Assembly: GCA_037349105.1 (NCBI GenBank)
Contig: JAYJMM010000041.1
Location: forward strand, 2,852,001 to 2,916,000
DNA length: 64,000 nucleotides
Direction of reading: 5' to 3'
Source of the DNA: Limnomonas spitsbergensis
Taxonomy: Eukaryota > Chlorophyta > Chlorophyceae > Chlamydomonadales
Part shown: positions 42,350 through 54,500 of the stretch, in pieces
Layout of the letters: every line of letters starts with the position of its first letter
Position numbering within the stretch: position 1 is the stretch's first letter
Notes under the pieces: model-generated
Database searches by the model: none
What the model saw: only the letters and a program-made list of their open reading frames with translations
What the model was told of the DNA's origin: nothing
Program-made: the position numbers and the translations under genes

Positions 42350-44555
42350 ATGCGGCCCATGCCTGTTTCGATGTCCGCCATCAGCTTTATGTTAGCTCTC
42401 GTGTCCCTTCTGACAACGAGCCATTTGCCATTTACGCAAGCACAAACGCCTCTAACAGTGCCGCCCTCGCTCCCACCCCACCCTCCACAAGCGCCATCAC
42501 CGCCCTCGCCTCTGCTGGTTATATCAAGCAGGCTCTATCAGACAAGGGACATGACCATATCGCGGCTTGGTTTCACATTCGACTTTGCTACGCAGCAGCG
42601 TTGGGTGCTGTATATCCGGACAAGCTTCTCGGACATCGTGGATAGCATCAACCCGGGCGGGACGGTGCTCCAGTTCCGTGTCGACATGGCAGACGCTTTA
42701 GTCGAGGTGTTCTTCGTACCTAAACCAGCCTCGCTCATCGACCCCCTCTCCACCATCTATATCGTCGCAATTGAGGCCAGCGCCTGGCCTGTTCCGCAGT
42801 GGCAGGCGGCATTTAATGTGTCGGGTCTCGACTTCGTCAAGGTGACGTTCAGTGCTTGCCTGTCCCAATTTCTGCGGTAACCCAAATTTCGGCAACGCAA
42901 CGGGCGGTGATGCGTACCAAGTCACGGGTGGACCCTACCTCCAGAACACGCTAAACAACCCTGCCCTCTTCTGGACAGCGAACGTGTGCGCTAATAGTCC
43001 CCTGTCTTCATGCCTGCCGTTTTCCTTCTTCACCTACACTGCATGGTTTGGAGCGAAATGGTTTCCTGATGTTGTCTACCCGAAGACAAGAAGAAAGGGT
43101 GCCATACATGGCAAGCGCACATCCCACATGCCGCCTATGCCCCCTACCCCCTCCTCCCCGTCTCCCTCTCCCCTTCCCCCCTCCCCCTCCCCCAACCCGC
43201 ATCCGCCTGGCTTTATAGAGTCTACCCCCAGCCCTTCTCCTCCGTCCCTGCCTCCTCCCAGTCCTTCACCGTCTCCACCCTCGCCCCCGTCGCCGCCCCC
43301 TTCCACCCCTGCCCCCCCTCCCCCTCCCCCCCCCTCCATCTCCAAGCCCCCCTCCGCCGCCCTCCCCACCTCCGTCATCACCCTCCCCTCCCTCTCCCCT
43401 CACGCCCCTGTTTCCTCCCCTTCCGCCCTCGCCTCTGCCTCCCCCTTTACCCCGCTTCCGCCTCCTTCGCCTCCTCATCCACCTCAATTCCTGTTTTCTC
43501 CCCCAATGCCTCCTTCACCGTCCCCTCCGTCTCCCTCTCCCCCTGCACCACCATCTCCATCTCCGCGCCTGCCTCCAATAAATTACCCCGGTGTACCTGT
43601 GGGCCTAAGTTACACGGCCAGCCTGTCCACCAACTGCTATGTGTGTGGTGACTGGTGAGTGGGCTTATATGAACAACTGCGCCATTATTGCTGACTGTAA
43701 TTGTGCTCTAGGTGCATATTTGTGCTCTAGGTTTGAAGATTAAGGGTTTTGGGCTTAATGGTCAGGGTTTAGGATTGGAAATCCTGGAAAGTGATATTTC
43801 TATGACCAGTACCGTAGTCACGGACGTCTTTCGTTATTTTTTGTCGTTCTTCAAGGAGCAACGAAATCAGTAATGAAAATGTTTTCGACTGGAATTTTTC
43901 ATGTTAAGGGGCAACGAATCAAAAAAAGCGCCAAAACTGCGACTTTTTAAGCAACAACGAAATTCGAAAATAACGAAACACGTCCGTGACTACGGTACTT
44001 GATTGTGAGATAGGAACAGAACTGAGGGCATGTATCACCATTCAAGTCCATTCTGTAAGTGTTTTCTCTTGCTAGTTGCTTCCTGGGGTAACGGCATCCA
44101 CTGTATCATTCATGTAACGTTATCCACATTTATATCTTAGTACCATTAAAGGCTGTGTTGTTGTCGCATGCATTTTGTCTTGCTGCATGTGCCATCTTTC
44201 AATTGAACTTACGTCACGCGTCGATTGATTGATTGTCACCCATGGCCACGCAGGTGTCCCGACTACTCTGTTCCTCAGCTGGATTTAGCCGGCCTTCGAA
44301 AGCGGCCTGTCCTTTTTCGCTATCATCAATGGCCAGGTCAACACCGTGACTGATACCCCATTATCCACTGTAGCCACCGCAATCGCCTTCCCGTCACAAC
44401 GCGTTTCAGCCAACTTCATCCACAATCCCGACACAAACCCTGCTCCCATCACGGTTGGGGTGTCGCTGTGCAGGGACACGTTTCCTTTGTGAGCTGCCTG
44501 AACTCGTCCATGATCTCCATACCGGTGTGCCTAAGTGAGTGTCAGATAAACAAGC
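42350..44555 (+). pseudogene. Secreted proline-rich cell-wall-type protein, apparently frameshifted
   Basis: From ATG 42350 a hydrophobic signal peptide (SAISFMLALVSLL, cleavage probably near FTQAQ) is followed by a short proline-rich stretch and a globular region that ends in frame at about 42880. Near 42850 coding shifts by one frame and continues as FCGNPNFGNATGGDAYQVTG to a long Pro/Ser tract (43126-43580; PPSPSPPSP-type, likely hydroxyproline-glycosylated) and a Cys-containing segment NCYVCGDW, with a GTGAGT donor at about 43657. A second candidate exon (after CACGCAG at 44255) again needs a frame change to read LSFFAIINGQVNTVTDTPL. Proteins with this plan occur in the extracellular matrix of green algae (pherophorins and relatives), but the diagnostic pherophorin cysteine pattern was not found. 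The shifts mean either a decaying gene or sequence errors. Confidence 0.5.
43810..43997. mobile_element. MITE with TACCGTAGTCAC ends, copy 2
   Basis: 188 bp. Left end TACCGTAGTCACGGACGT and right end its reverse complement, extending to CGTTATTTT with one mismatch. TA at both ends suggests Tc1/mariner-type insertion. It lies just after the donor of the proline-rich gene. Confidence 0.85.
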
Positions 44556-46638
44556 CGCCGGGAGTGCCTTCTAGGGTTCATTCTCAGAAGAAAGAACGAA
44601 CTGTAGTACGCCCTCCTAGGTTCGTGCGGGTTGATGGAACAGGGCAGGGTGGGGCCCCTATATAAAAGCAAATTCCTTGCCACGCGACAGGCATGCTATG
44701 ATATTTTAGTTTTGTTGCAATGTAAAATGCCTAGAAATTGAGCACACGTGTGATTTCTGCTTTTTTATAAACTTTGCTGATTTGTATGCCTTCCTGAAAT
44801 AGTGTCCTTCATATTTTACTCGGGTCTGTGCTATTGCTTGCACCGCCATGACATTCCCTTATCCCATCCCTAAACTTTAAACCCTAAACCAGGTTTTTGG
44901 CACCTTCCACGACATGTGGGTAAGTATTATGTTATACCAAATTACTGCCAAGTTACTCCATTGTCCACATAACCAACCCTAAATGATAGCACATATAAGG
45001 CGCATTGTGTCTCACCCTTGTATATTCTTCAAGCGCATTAGAATGAGAAGATATGAGGTGAAATGAAACTAAAACTTGTTGAGCCAAGGTGAAGCGAGTT
45101 CTAACCCATAATTAGGTTTCCCTGAGATTTGTATTTAGAAAGAAAGAATAATCGGTATAATGGGATCTCAAAGGGTTCTTCGGAATGAATTACTTCCTTC
45201 TCCGGGTTTTTCTTTGCGCTGGCTGGGCCTGTACATTACTCACACTGATGTCCGGTTTCCCGAAAAGTCTAAACAATGTGGATAAATCTCCCCCCCCCCT
45301 GGATCGTAGCTCTGTTGTCCACGGTGGTGAGATGTATCCCATAACTGTTCACTCAATTTTCTTCTTCACATCCATACCGGTACCCATATCCATACCCTGA
45401 ATTAGATTCCTAAACCCTGGCTATACCCGAATCCATGCGGCGATCATTACCGGTGTCCACTGTTGCAGGTCACCTCTATTGCCCCCGTGGAGAGGCCGGG
45501 AACTTTGGCTATCGTGGGGCTTACACTTGCTTGATAATCCCTGGTAATGGTGGTAACACAATCCAGGAAATCTCATGCCCTCTCCTCATGCCATGCTTTG
45601 CCACCTTGGTGGTGAGCACAATCAGGCAATTACATTGTCGTTATGCAAAAACGGAGACATCTTATGATGGTCAGGCTGATGAAGTGGTTGACATATTGCT
45701 GACCCTGATAACCATGCATCCGGTACATCGCCGAAGGGAGGACTAGCCATTCTATAGTGATAGCCAGTCGTTCCAGTATCTTACTACATACCAGTTGAAT
45801 CAATTACTATACTGGTAGGTATTTCCTCTCATGTAACAGGATGATGCTGGGATAGCTTGACCGCCCTTCTGCGGGACATGCAGCATCAGACCCATCCGGC
45901 TGAACCGCTCTGTCCCCTCCTCTGTCACCGTATCTCACACCTTCCAAACAACTTGACACTAAGGCAATTGCTCCATCCCTGACTGCCCATCAGTACTTCC
46001 CACGCCTCACCGGCAGTCCGTTCATTGACAATGGCAGTCCATTCAATGACAATGCAGAACATTCTTGGCAGTTGCTCTCCACTATCCGCACACTGCTGGA
46101 ACGTCACAATCGTTGTTTATGCCCATGGTGCTCATCTCTGCTCGGGGATTGTCTTCTTTGCCTTTTGACGATTCAGACTGTTGATCCCTCCCTGGCAGTG
46201 TCTATCATCACTTCCCTCGCCCTGCTGCCCGCTCGTTTTCAATGCCCATGGTCTTGTTCTCAGCTAGAGGGTGAGGGACGAGGGTGCCCCTGCGCAAGTG
46301 TTCAGGGGTCTGGGGTTCAAACTAGAACAGGGGCAGCCCCACCGACAGTGCGGAAGGTTTTCTGAAATCAGGGTTTCGAAAATGAAGGCGCAGAAAGGTA
46401 TGGGGATTCCCTGGAAGATTCACACTAACAGGCTGGCAAGAAAGCATTCAGGAGGCATGCCAACTGGAACAGACACTGCCATGCTTGGGTGGCAGCCTGT
46501 GGCACCAACTTCACTATCATCTCAAAGATATTTGAATCTACGCTGGCACAGTGCATCCTTCATACCAGTTCACATCTGATAGTTTCCTTTGAGTACACAG
46601 TCCTGTCAAACATATATCGGGACCCCCCCCGGCCTTAC
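44556..46638. other. No supported gene
   Basis: Short frames such as that at 45435-45746 (after a TTGCAG at about 45469) are open but unrecognised. Telomere-like CCCTAAA words occur near 44870-44890. Remaining 3' exons of the minus-strand gene at 46639-48160 may lie here but were not identified. Confidence 0.35.
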
Positions 46639-48160
46639 CTCATCGCGGCCTGCCAGTGTTGGTCTCCCTGGCCATTGGCCATGTCGTTGATCATGGAGGA
46701 GAGGCGCTGCCCTTGACTGATAGCAGTCCTCTGCAAACCATTCAAATTTGAATCAAGCTCCATTCCGTATGCCTCAGCAGCTAACCACACAGGAAAGATG
46801 CTTGAAAGATGCTCGATGGAACTGCGGACTTATCGCCACATTCCTCCTTCAACACAAATATTTTTACGCTGGTAGATTCTAGTATCTTAATTTGGGAATA
46901 CCAAACACCCAAGCAGCAAGGATGGCCACACCTGGGGCCTCTGGCTGAGGCCGGAATGTAATTGACGTTAAGCCAACAGCCAACTCAGAAAAATGTTGAA
47001 TTGGCGGTACACCCTCCTAACTACACCACCCTTAACCCTAGGTACGGTAGGCACACCTTGTCGTCGTAGGGCATCTCGTCCAAATGTCTCTTCCTGTCAC
47101 TGATGGATTGTGGCGACGCTGTTATTGCGGAGAACGTGCTGCCCAGTACACCCGTCGCGACGACAGTCAGCCTGGAGCAAGAGAGGGGGTATGCATAAGC
47201 ATGCATGGTAAGGTGTGGAGCTTGCAGGCAAAATGCGCATGCACAGCTGGACAGTTTGCATGCATGCATGCATATGCGCGGTAAGGATTAAGCAAACATG
47301 CATGCACAGTCGGTCGAGGTCATGCAAACATGCATGCATGGACATGCATGGTATCTCATGATAATAGCATGTGCATGCATAACAGTACATAGCACATGCG
47401 CATTCATACGATGGCGTGTGAACACCTTCCAAGCAGCAACCAGGTAAGCACTGGTGAGCCAATCGCGTAGGCATGCATGGCACATTGATAGCCCATGGTG
47501 CATGCATGCTCATTCCATAGTGCACATATCACAAGTGTTCATGCATTGAATTTAATGCACCCTCCAGTGAGTATGAGGCTAGAAGGGATCCACTGATATG
47601 CCTACCGGTATTGCCTATGTTACATGCATGCACATGGATATTCGTATCCCATAGTGCATGCATGCACATGCCATGGTCCATGCATTGGTACGTGCGCACC
47701 CTCCAAAGAGCACCAGTTTAGCAGGGGATCCACTGGTGTGTCCCAGGATGTAGCCCCAGAGGGACATGGGAACAGCTGGGAATTAGTGTTTAGAGCAGCG
47801 GAGGGAGAGGTGCTGTTGGATCGCCTGTGAGGGGGGTGAGGATTGAGGAGGAAGGGGATTTGCAGTTGTGCCCTTCATTCCAGCCTAGTTTAGGCCTTGA
47901 GGACGAATTAGGGGATTTGGAGCCTAAAGCGGCTGTCGGCACTATGGTGCGTGGGAGCTAGTAACGGTAGCGGCTGAACGTCAACAAGCGCTGGCGGGCA
48001 GTCTTCAGAGTCTTACCGATCAGACTCCCTACTGCCCAAATTACTACGAGAAGAGCCGCGCAGGCGGAGCAGCTGTCGAGTAGCAGTTGTTTGCGGAGCT
48101 TGTCTGTTGCACTGAGAGTCCGGCAGTGGGAGGAATGTTCCTGCTCTAATTCGCGCACGT
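46639..48160 (-). CDS. Unrecognised membrane protein, partial exon set
   Basis: Three minus-strand exons are proposed. About 48160-48017 reads VRELEQEHSSHC, then LRKQLLLDSCSACAALLVVI and WAVGSLIG up to a GTAAGA donor, and contains one hydrophobic segment. 47171-47057 reads LTVVATGVLGSTFSAITASP and QSISDRKRHLDEMPYDDK, with a second weakly hydrophobic segment. 46730-46639 reads RTAISQGQRLSSMINDMANG and on to a GTAAGG donor. The second and third join in phase; the first to second needs another exon. Without splicing the first exon stops at 47958 and would be a tail-anchored protein. The gene diverges from STI1, so its 5' end must lie in the short gap before 48504. Family not recognised. Confidence 0.4.
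47185..47700. repeat. ATGCATGC-rich simple sequence
   Basis: Dense ATGCAT, TGCATG and GCATGCAC words in alternating purine-pyrimidine order, lying between two proposed exons of the minus-strand gene. Such sequence can adopt unusual helical forms, but no defined unit repeats. The start of the same type of sequence occurs at 180-260 and 11670-11710. Confidence 0.6.
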
Positions 48161-48281
48161 AACTCTCTCAGCCTTGTAAAGATTCAGCAGCAAATGCGTG
48201 CGTCTCGCGTCCAGAAAGCTCGCGAATCACACCACACGTGGGCGTCCACACACTTTCCGCGTCCACACCCTTCCCTGCACC

Positions 48282-48476
48282 TTCTAGAAGTGTCAAGCGA
48301 GGCTACAGTGGCCCCTCTAAGCGAAACTTCGCAGCGACTATCCCACACCAAGAAACAGACAAGACTTGGTATCTGAAAACAGATCGTATCCAGAGGCCTG
48401 CACCGCTGCGTGGAAGTGAAGCAAGAGCGCGAGTGCGAGCCGAGTCCGACTGAGTTTTTCCTGTCTCGGAAGCTTC
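48282..48476 (+). promoter_or_regulatory. Candidate heat-shock elements upstream of STI1
   Basis: Three dyads of the heat-shock-factor type lie within 225 bp of the STI1 start: TTCTAGAAG (48282-48290), GAAACTTC (48323-48330) and GAAGCTTC (48469-48476). HSF binds arrays of inverted nGAAn units, and HOP/STI1 genes are commonly heat-induced. Each dyad is only two units, so the match is suggestive. A G-box-like CACGTG lies at about 48234. Confidence 0.45.
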
Positions 48477-48503
48477 TGATCGCCCGAGAGGATCGTAGCA
48501 GCC

Positions 48504-51500
48504 ATGTCAGCTGATGAACTGAAGGTGCGAACCAGGATCAAAAGCTTCTGCTGCGGCTGCGTTTCAAGCCTGCCCTGCCGCCCCCACGCCCCCCCCCCAC
48601 GGGATGGGTCTGCTTGAACCGATCAAAATGAGGAGAGATCTGGCCCTTAAACAGATCAGTCCATTCTCCTCCTACAAAACCTCGTCTGTAAGATCCATGT
48701 CTCACTCAAATACCCGCGCGCAATCTTGCCGCATGTTTTACCGTTTGGGGGGGGAGCAGCCGGTGACGAATGTTGTGGCGGCCCCAAACCAAGGGGGTAG
48801 ATCTTCGTGTCCCTGAGGGAAGCTGCAGAGTTGCCACCTTTGAAATCCTGCAAATCGTGCCACTTCGTGCTACATGGCTGCAGACCCTGTACTTCTGTCA
48901 CGATCTATGGCCGAGCTTGCCCCAAATGAATCCTTCAGGATTTCATTCCCCTTACAATATTACAAACGGAGTCTACTAGATTCGTTCCGGCATGTGTGCA
49001 GTTTTTGCTGATTTCCATTCCTTCATCGAGTGTTTGCTCACTGGTAAGCACCACGTCGCCATGCAGCGCTGACTGGCCATGCACCCGACATCGATTCATG
49101 GCGGCCAATAAACGCAAAGAAGCTTGGGCCTTTGGGAGTGGGATCTCTTACGGCTCCTGATGCGAAAATGAGGGCCGCTTCCCTTCAAACTTCCTGCGCC
49201 GTCTAATGCCGACTCGAAGCAAGTCTCTGTCAGGTTGCAGAGATGTTACAGACAGATTCTAATAATAGATGTGTAACGCACTGTTTCAAGCCCCCTCCCC
49301 AGCCCACAACTCTGATAGTTTAACAGGGATGTAACACACTGCTTGCGAGTGCCCCTCCATTGATGACCCTAAAGCTGATAGGCTGGGCGTCATCTGGGGC
49401 AGTGTTCCAGAGAAATTGAGGGACGAAACTAATCAAACATTCAAATAATAGGCGAAATTTATATAGTTTGGGTGGATGAGATGCGCCTCGTTATGCAGTG
49501 TGGACTAAAAGGCCCTGTATGAGCAACTGGTGGTGTCATGATGGATGGCATGGCAGCTGGTGTGGAAGCAGCGGGTAGAAGCTGGTCGGCAGCCACTTAC
49601 GCCCCACTGGTGTCGGTTCTTCTCAGCACACAGTCAAATTTCCTCTTGCTCTCTCACCTCTCACGCAGGCGCAAGGGAATGCTGCCTTCTCTGCCGGCAG
49701 CTATGAGGAGGCTATTGGTTTTTTCTCAAAGGCCATCGAAGTGGACCCGACAAACCACGTGCTGTTCAGCAACCGTTCAGCCTCCAAGGTAGGGTTTGAC
49801 CATAACGAGGTACAGGGCTTCGGTAAACAACGAGGAACTGATCACCCTCCAAGGTAGGGTTAATCACTATTGGTTTTAGGGTACAGGTTATACTAAACAA
49901 CTGTTCACCATCCTAAGTTTGGATTGGCCATCCATCCACTTCAGGCTTAGGGTTTCAGACTTTTAGGTTTTTGGGTCGTAATGAGCAACAGCAATATGCA
50001 TGCAGCCAGGCAGTCTAGCAGCTATACAGCCATGCAGTCATGTGGCCACACAGCCATGCGGTCAAACAGCCATGCAGCCATGAAGCCATGCAGCCGGCAT
50101 CCTAGGTGCAGTTGATTCAGTCCTTTAAACCCCTAGCAACATCCTCACTTATGGTTCAGGAAGCAGGATTTGACACACACACGGTCAGGGTTGGAGCAAG
50201 TGCTATGCATCATACATAGGTTTTGAAAATTAATTGCTAAGATTTTAGCAGCCTCTATGCATCTAAGATTTAGGATGGGTGGTTCGCGGGTTGAGGTTGA
50301 GTAATTGCTGCAATACTTCATCGCAATATATCATAACTCATCAACCATGCTTACCCTGCAGCAGTTATCTTTCAGGCCATGCTCTCCTCCTAGTGTTTGT
50401 GTGTTTCACTCAAAGTGTGTCCACTTGCTCCCCTAAACCCAAGCACCCAAATGTGTGTCCACTTGGAGAGTAAGATACCGGTATCCATGATCACTAGGCA
50501 GTCACCTATCTGCGGATATTGGTGACCGTCTAGTGGTCATGGAGATCTTTTTTTTCGAGTGTGTGTTTGAATCATGTGTGATGGATGAGCTTAGAAATAT
50601 TACCGCGCCCTACCCAACTGACGACAACCCCTGCGGTTGACTGCAGGCGAGCCTCAAAGACTACAAGGGAGCTCTAGAGGATGCTGAACAGGTGGGTCAT
50701 GTGCTGTTTTCTGGCTTTGGGTGGAAAGTGACAATTTGAAATTCAAATTTAACATCAGGTGGTGATGGAAGATGTGCAGCAGGAGGGCATTTTCTGTTTT
50801 GCTTCCTTGGGAGGACGAGTTTGATCTCCCTATCGATTCTGTGTTCAAATTCTTATTTTGTTTAGGGGGTGTCGCAAGAGTGGAGGATGGGCAACATGTG
50901 GGGTTTTTGCTTAGGTTCCCTTGGGTGAGAAATGTGATTTCGGTCTGACATTGATTTAAAATTATAGCAGGAGGTTGCCTGACCTTCTGTGCTGCTTTTG
51001 TATGCCTTGCCTTGTTTCACATTTTGGGCTTAATTTGAGAATGGACATGCGCAATGGAGTTGCCCAACGGATATGCCCAAATGAGATGCCCGAATGTGTG
51101 GCGCAAGGGCATAATATGCCCTTGCGCCTGCCTTCCATTTGCGTCCCAACCCCAGGTTCCAACCTCTTCGTTTCACTCACGTTCCTAGCCTTCCTTCTCC
51201 ATTTAATTCCAAGCCTCTCTTAGTGTTTGTTTCAGTCCTTGGTGGGAGTGCTTCAGAATCGTCTGGCATGAGCGTGTAGAGATGCCTGCACCCCAATATG
51301 TCCATTTGAATCTTAGCCTTAAGCTCTCAGCCCCACCCTCCTTAACAGACCCCTCCTCCCACTTGCCTGAGTTTGTGCGTTCGCTACTCTGCCAAGTGCC
51401 CCCCCAGTCTGTCTTTCTGGAGGACTACTATCGCCTCTACCCCTTCTACCCCCTCTACCCCTTTGAAATACACATGACTACTCCCACTCATCAACACATC

Positions 51501-54500
51501 TGCTGCCTTTACCTGAATGCCTGCCCTCTTCCATCAGTGTGTTCCTGTTTTTGGCCACCTGGAGCAAGAGCTACTCGCTTGTACCCTTCCACCCCCCACA
51601 CCCATTCGTTTGACATATCCACTGTTTTTGCCCATACGCCTGCCCCAACCCTTCAGTGCCTTGCTGTCAAGCCAAGTAGGGCAAGAGCCACTCATGTCCC
51701 ACCACCCCACACCACCCCATACACACACACCTCCACTGGAACTCACAATTGATTTGCTGCATCTGCCTGTCCTACCCCTTAAATGCATCTCCGTATACCT
51801 TGACCCCCCTCCCCTTACGATCTCTCCCTGAAACTTGAACCTTATTCCCCCCCCTTTAGTCTTCCCTTGCCCTAAAAATTGAACCTGATCTGCCTTTCAG
51901 TGATTCACCCTGAATGTTCATTCCCCCCCACTGTCTCCTCGTTAATTGGAACCTCATTTCCTCTTCAGTGTCTCCTTTTGAAACTTGGATCTTATCTCCT
52001 GTCCCCTTCAGTGTCCCACCTTACATCTTGAGCCTCACCTCCCCATCAGTGTGTCTCCCCAAGTCTTCATCCCCCTTAATCTCCTCTTAAAATACGAACC
52101 TCATCCTCCCCTGCAGTGCATCTCTCTGAAGCCCACTTGGGGAAAGGGTTACTCTCGTCTGGGTGCTGCTCACTACGGCCTGCTGGACTGGCAGCAAGCG
52201 ATTAAGGCCTACGAGCAAGGTGTGGAAGGGGTAAGGGATCAAGGATCTGGTGGGAGAGTTCAGGCTTACGGTGATGGAGATCAGGGTTTAGATGGGAGAC
52301 ACTAATGCTTAAATGGGAGAGGATAAGGTTTTAGGGTCAAGGTGGGGAGAGACATGGTGTCATGTTGTAGAGAGATATGGGTTTAGGTGGGAGAGATCAG
52401 GGTTTAGGTGGGGAGATCAGGGTTCAGGTGCGGAGGACTTCAGGCTTTAGGTGGGAAGGATCAGGGTTAAGGTTAAAGAGGGACCAGGGCTTCGGTGGGG
52501 GATATCAGGGTTTAAGTTGGAAGACCAGGGCTTAAGTGTGAGAGACCTGGTTAAGGTGGGAGAGACCAGGGCTCAGGCCGAGAGACCAGGGTTGAGGGTC
52601 CTGGGCTGTGTTGGGAGGGATCAGGGTTTGGTGGCGGTCTAGGAGAGGCAAGTCCGGGGAATCAGCGCCCAAGTGGGAGGGGGGGCAAGGGTGGGGTGTC
52701 GTAGTTGAGGGCTCTGATGGGGGTACTGAGTGTCCAGGACTGATGTGAGAGTGCTCAGAGTTCAGGAGGGAGGGCTCATGGTCATATGAAATTAGACTTT
52801 GAGTGTGAGGAGGACGGTTATGTAGCAGGGTTCAGCGTTGTAACTATACCCTTGCTGCCCGCTAAAAAGCTTCCAAGCCCGTACGATCCTCCTCCTTTCA
52901 TGACCGGCTCCGTCCCGTTGCTTGCAATGACAGCCATTTATCATCATCAGCAAACGCGCAGTGGTGTGTGATATCGACGATAGCATTACCACCCTCCGAT
53001 GACTGCATCGTGACACTGATAATTACATTGTCACCCTCTGATGACTGCATGGTCACCCTCCTACCACAGCATGATGACCACCTGGCAAGGGCTTGATGGA
53101 TTTATCACTACTTAGCAATAGCATTATGACCACCGCTTGCGTCGGCTGTGGTCGCTTGTGTCATCATCATCATCATCATCATGACCGGCCGATATCAAAA
53201 TAGATTTTCGCATACTCAATGTGTTAACCAGGCCATGAGTTGCTTGGTTCGCATTGCAACTGATACATGATTCATGGCACACATGACATGGCACACATGA
53301 CATAGCACGTTTTCGTTTCCATATACATATACATTTTGCATAGCATGCTATCTGACGCATGATTAATGGCACACACGTGATGTGGCATGTTGTTGTTATC
53401 ATGGTTGTTACAGGATCTATGTCACATGGCATGACATGTGATGGCATGGTGCAAATATGACATGGCATGTTGTTGTTGTTGTTGTTTCAGGTGTGTTTCA
53501 CATATCATCAGACAGCTGATTGCATGGCACAGACATGGCACCATGTTGTTTTGTTGTTGATCTGTTTCACACGTCCTGCCCCTGATGACCCTGGGGGCGC
53601 GCGCCCTACCCCCGCTTGCACCTACCCCCCGGGAGGAGAGATCTTCCCGGGAGGGAGGAGGACGTGCGTGCATCCCCCCGGTAACGGGGTGTGTGTGTGC
53701 ACTCTTGCTGGTGGTAAGTCCTGAGGGGTACACCCTGTCACATTCACGCCGGCTCTTCCGAGGGAGGAGAGCTGTTTGCGGTGGCAGGGGCTGGGGCGGC
53801 GCGAGGGCTTGCCCGCGCGCCTGGCCTGGTCTTCTCAGGCCGCCTAGCTCCGCGGCGGGGGTGGTTGGTGTCTTTCTCCGGAGAGGTGGGCTGGGGTGTC
53901 CATGGTTTCGGGGGGAGACCTGCATGAGGTTAGCAACGTCGCCTGTACTGGGCGGGCAGGCTGAGATCGAGAGTGGAAGAGTTAACGGGGGCAGGGCGCG
54001 GCTTTCGGGGACAGTAACATGCCTCTTGAAGGCCCGTGCCCTGCTGCCTGCCCGCCTGTGCTTGCATACACCTGGATCTCTTCATGCGGGGCCCTCGCCC
54101 CGAGCACACTAGCCAATGCTGGATCGGCTAGTAGTCACGGTTGGCAAGGCTCCAGCTGCGCGGCCGTCGCGACGGCCTTGTCCTTTGGTCCTTCGTGCGG
54201 GGCTGCCGACGGCGGGGGCGCCGGGCGCGGCGAGCAGTTGCAAGTGCAAGTGCGCGCATGCCGCCCCCTCTGCCGGCAGTTCTTTGCGGAGGTTCGGGGG
54301 TTGAGGCGGTCGCGGCGGCTGTGCGCCTTTTGTTTTGCGAGCCGGGAGTGTCCTCTCTAAAAGCACCATTCGAGAGTCAGATGAGAACAATCAAGGGCTG
54401 TGCGCGCCTCGGAAGAGCCTCAGCTGCTGTGCGACGCCCCCTGCGCCCTTCCTGGGCTGTTATCCAGCGCCAAGTTATGGGCTGGAGGGGCGAGGTGGTA

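Noticed and set aside
43008..43487. Glycine/arginine-rich minus-strand ORFs
   Set aside because: Antisense of the Pro/Ser tract of the secreted protein.
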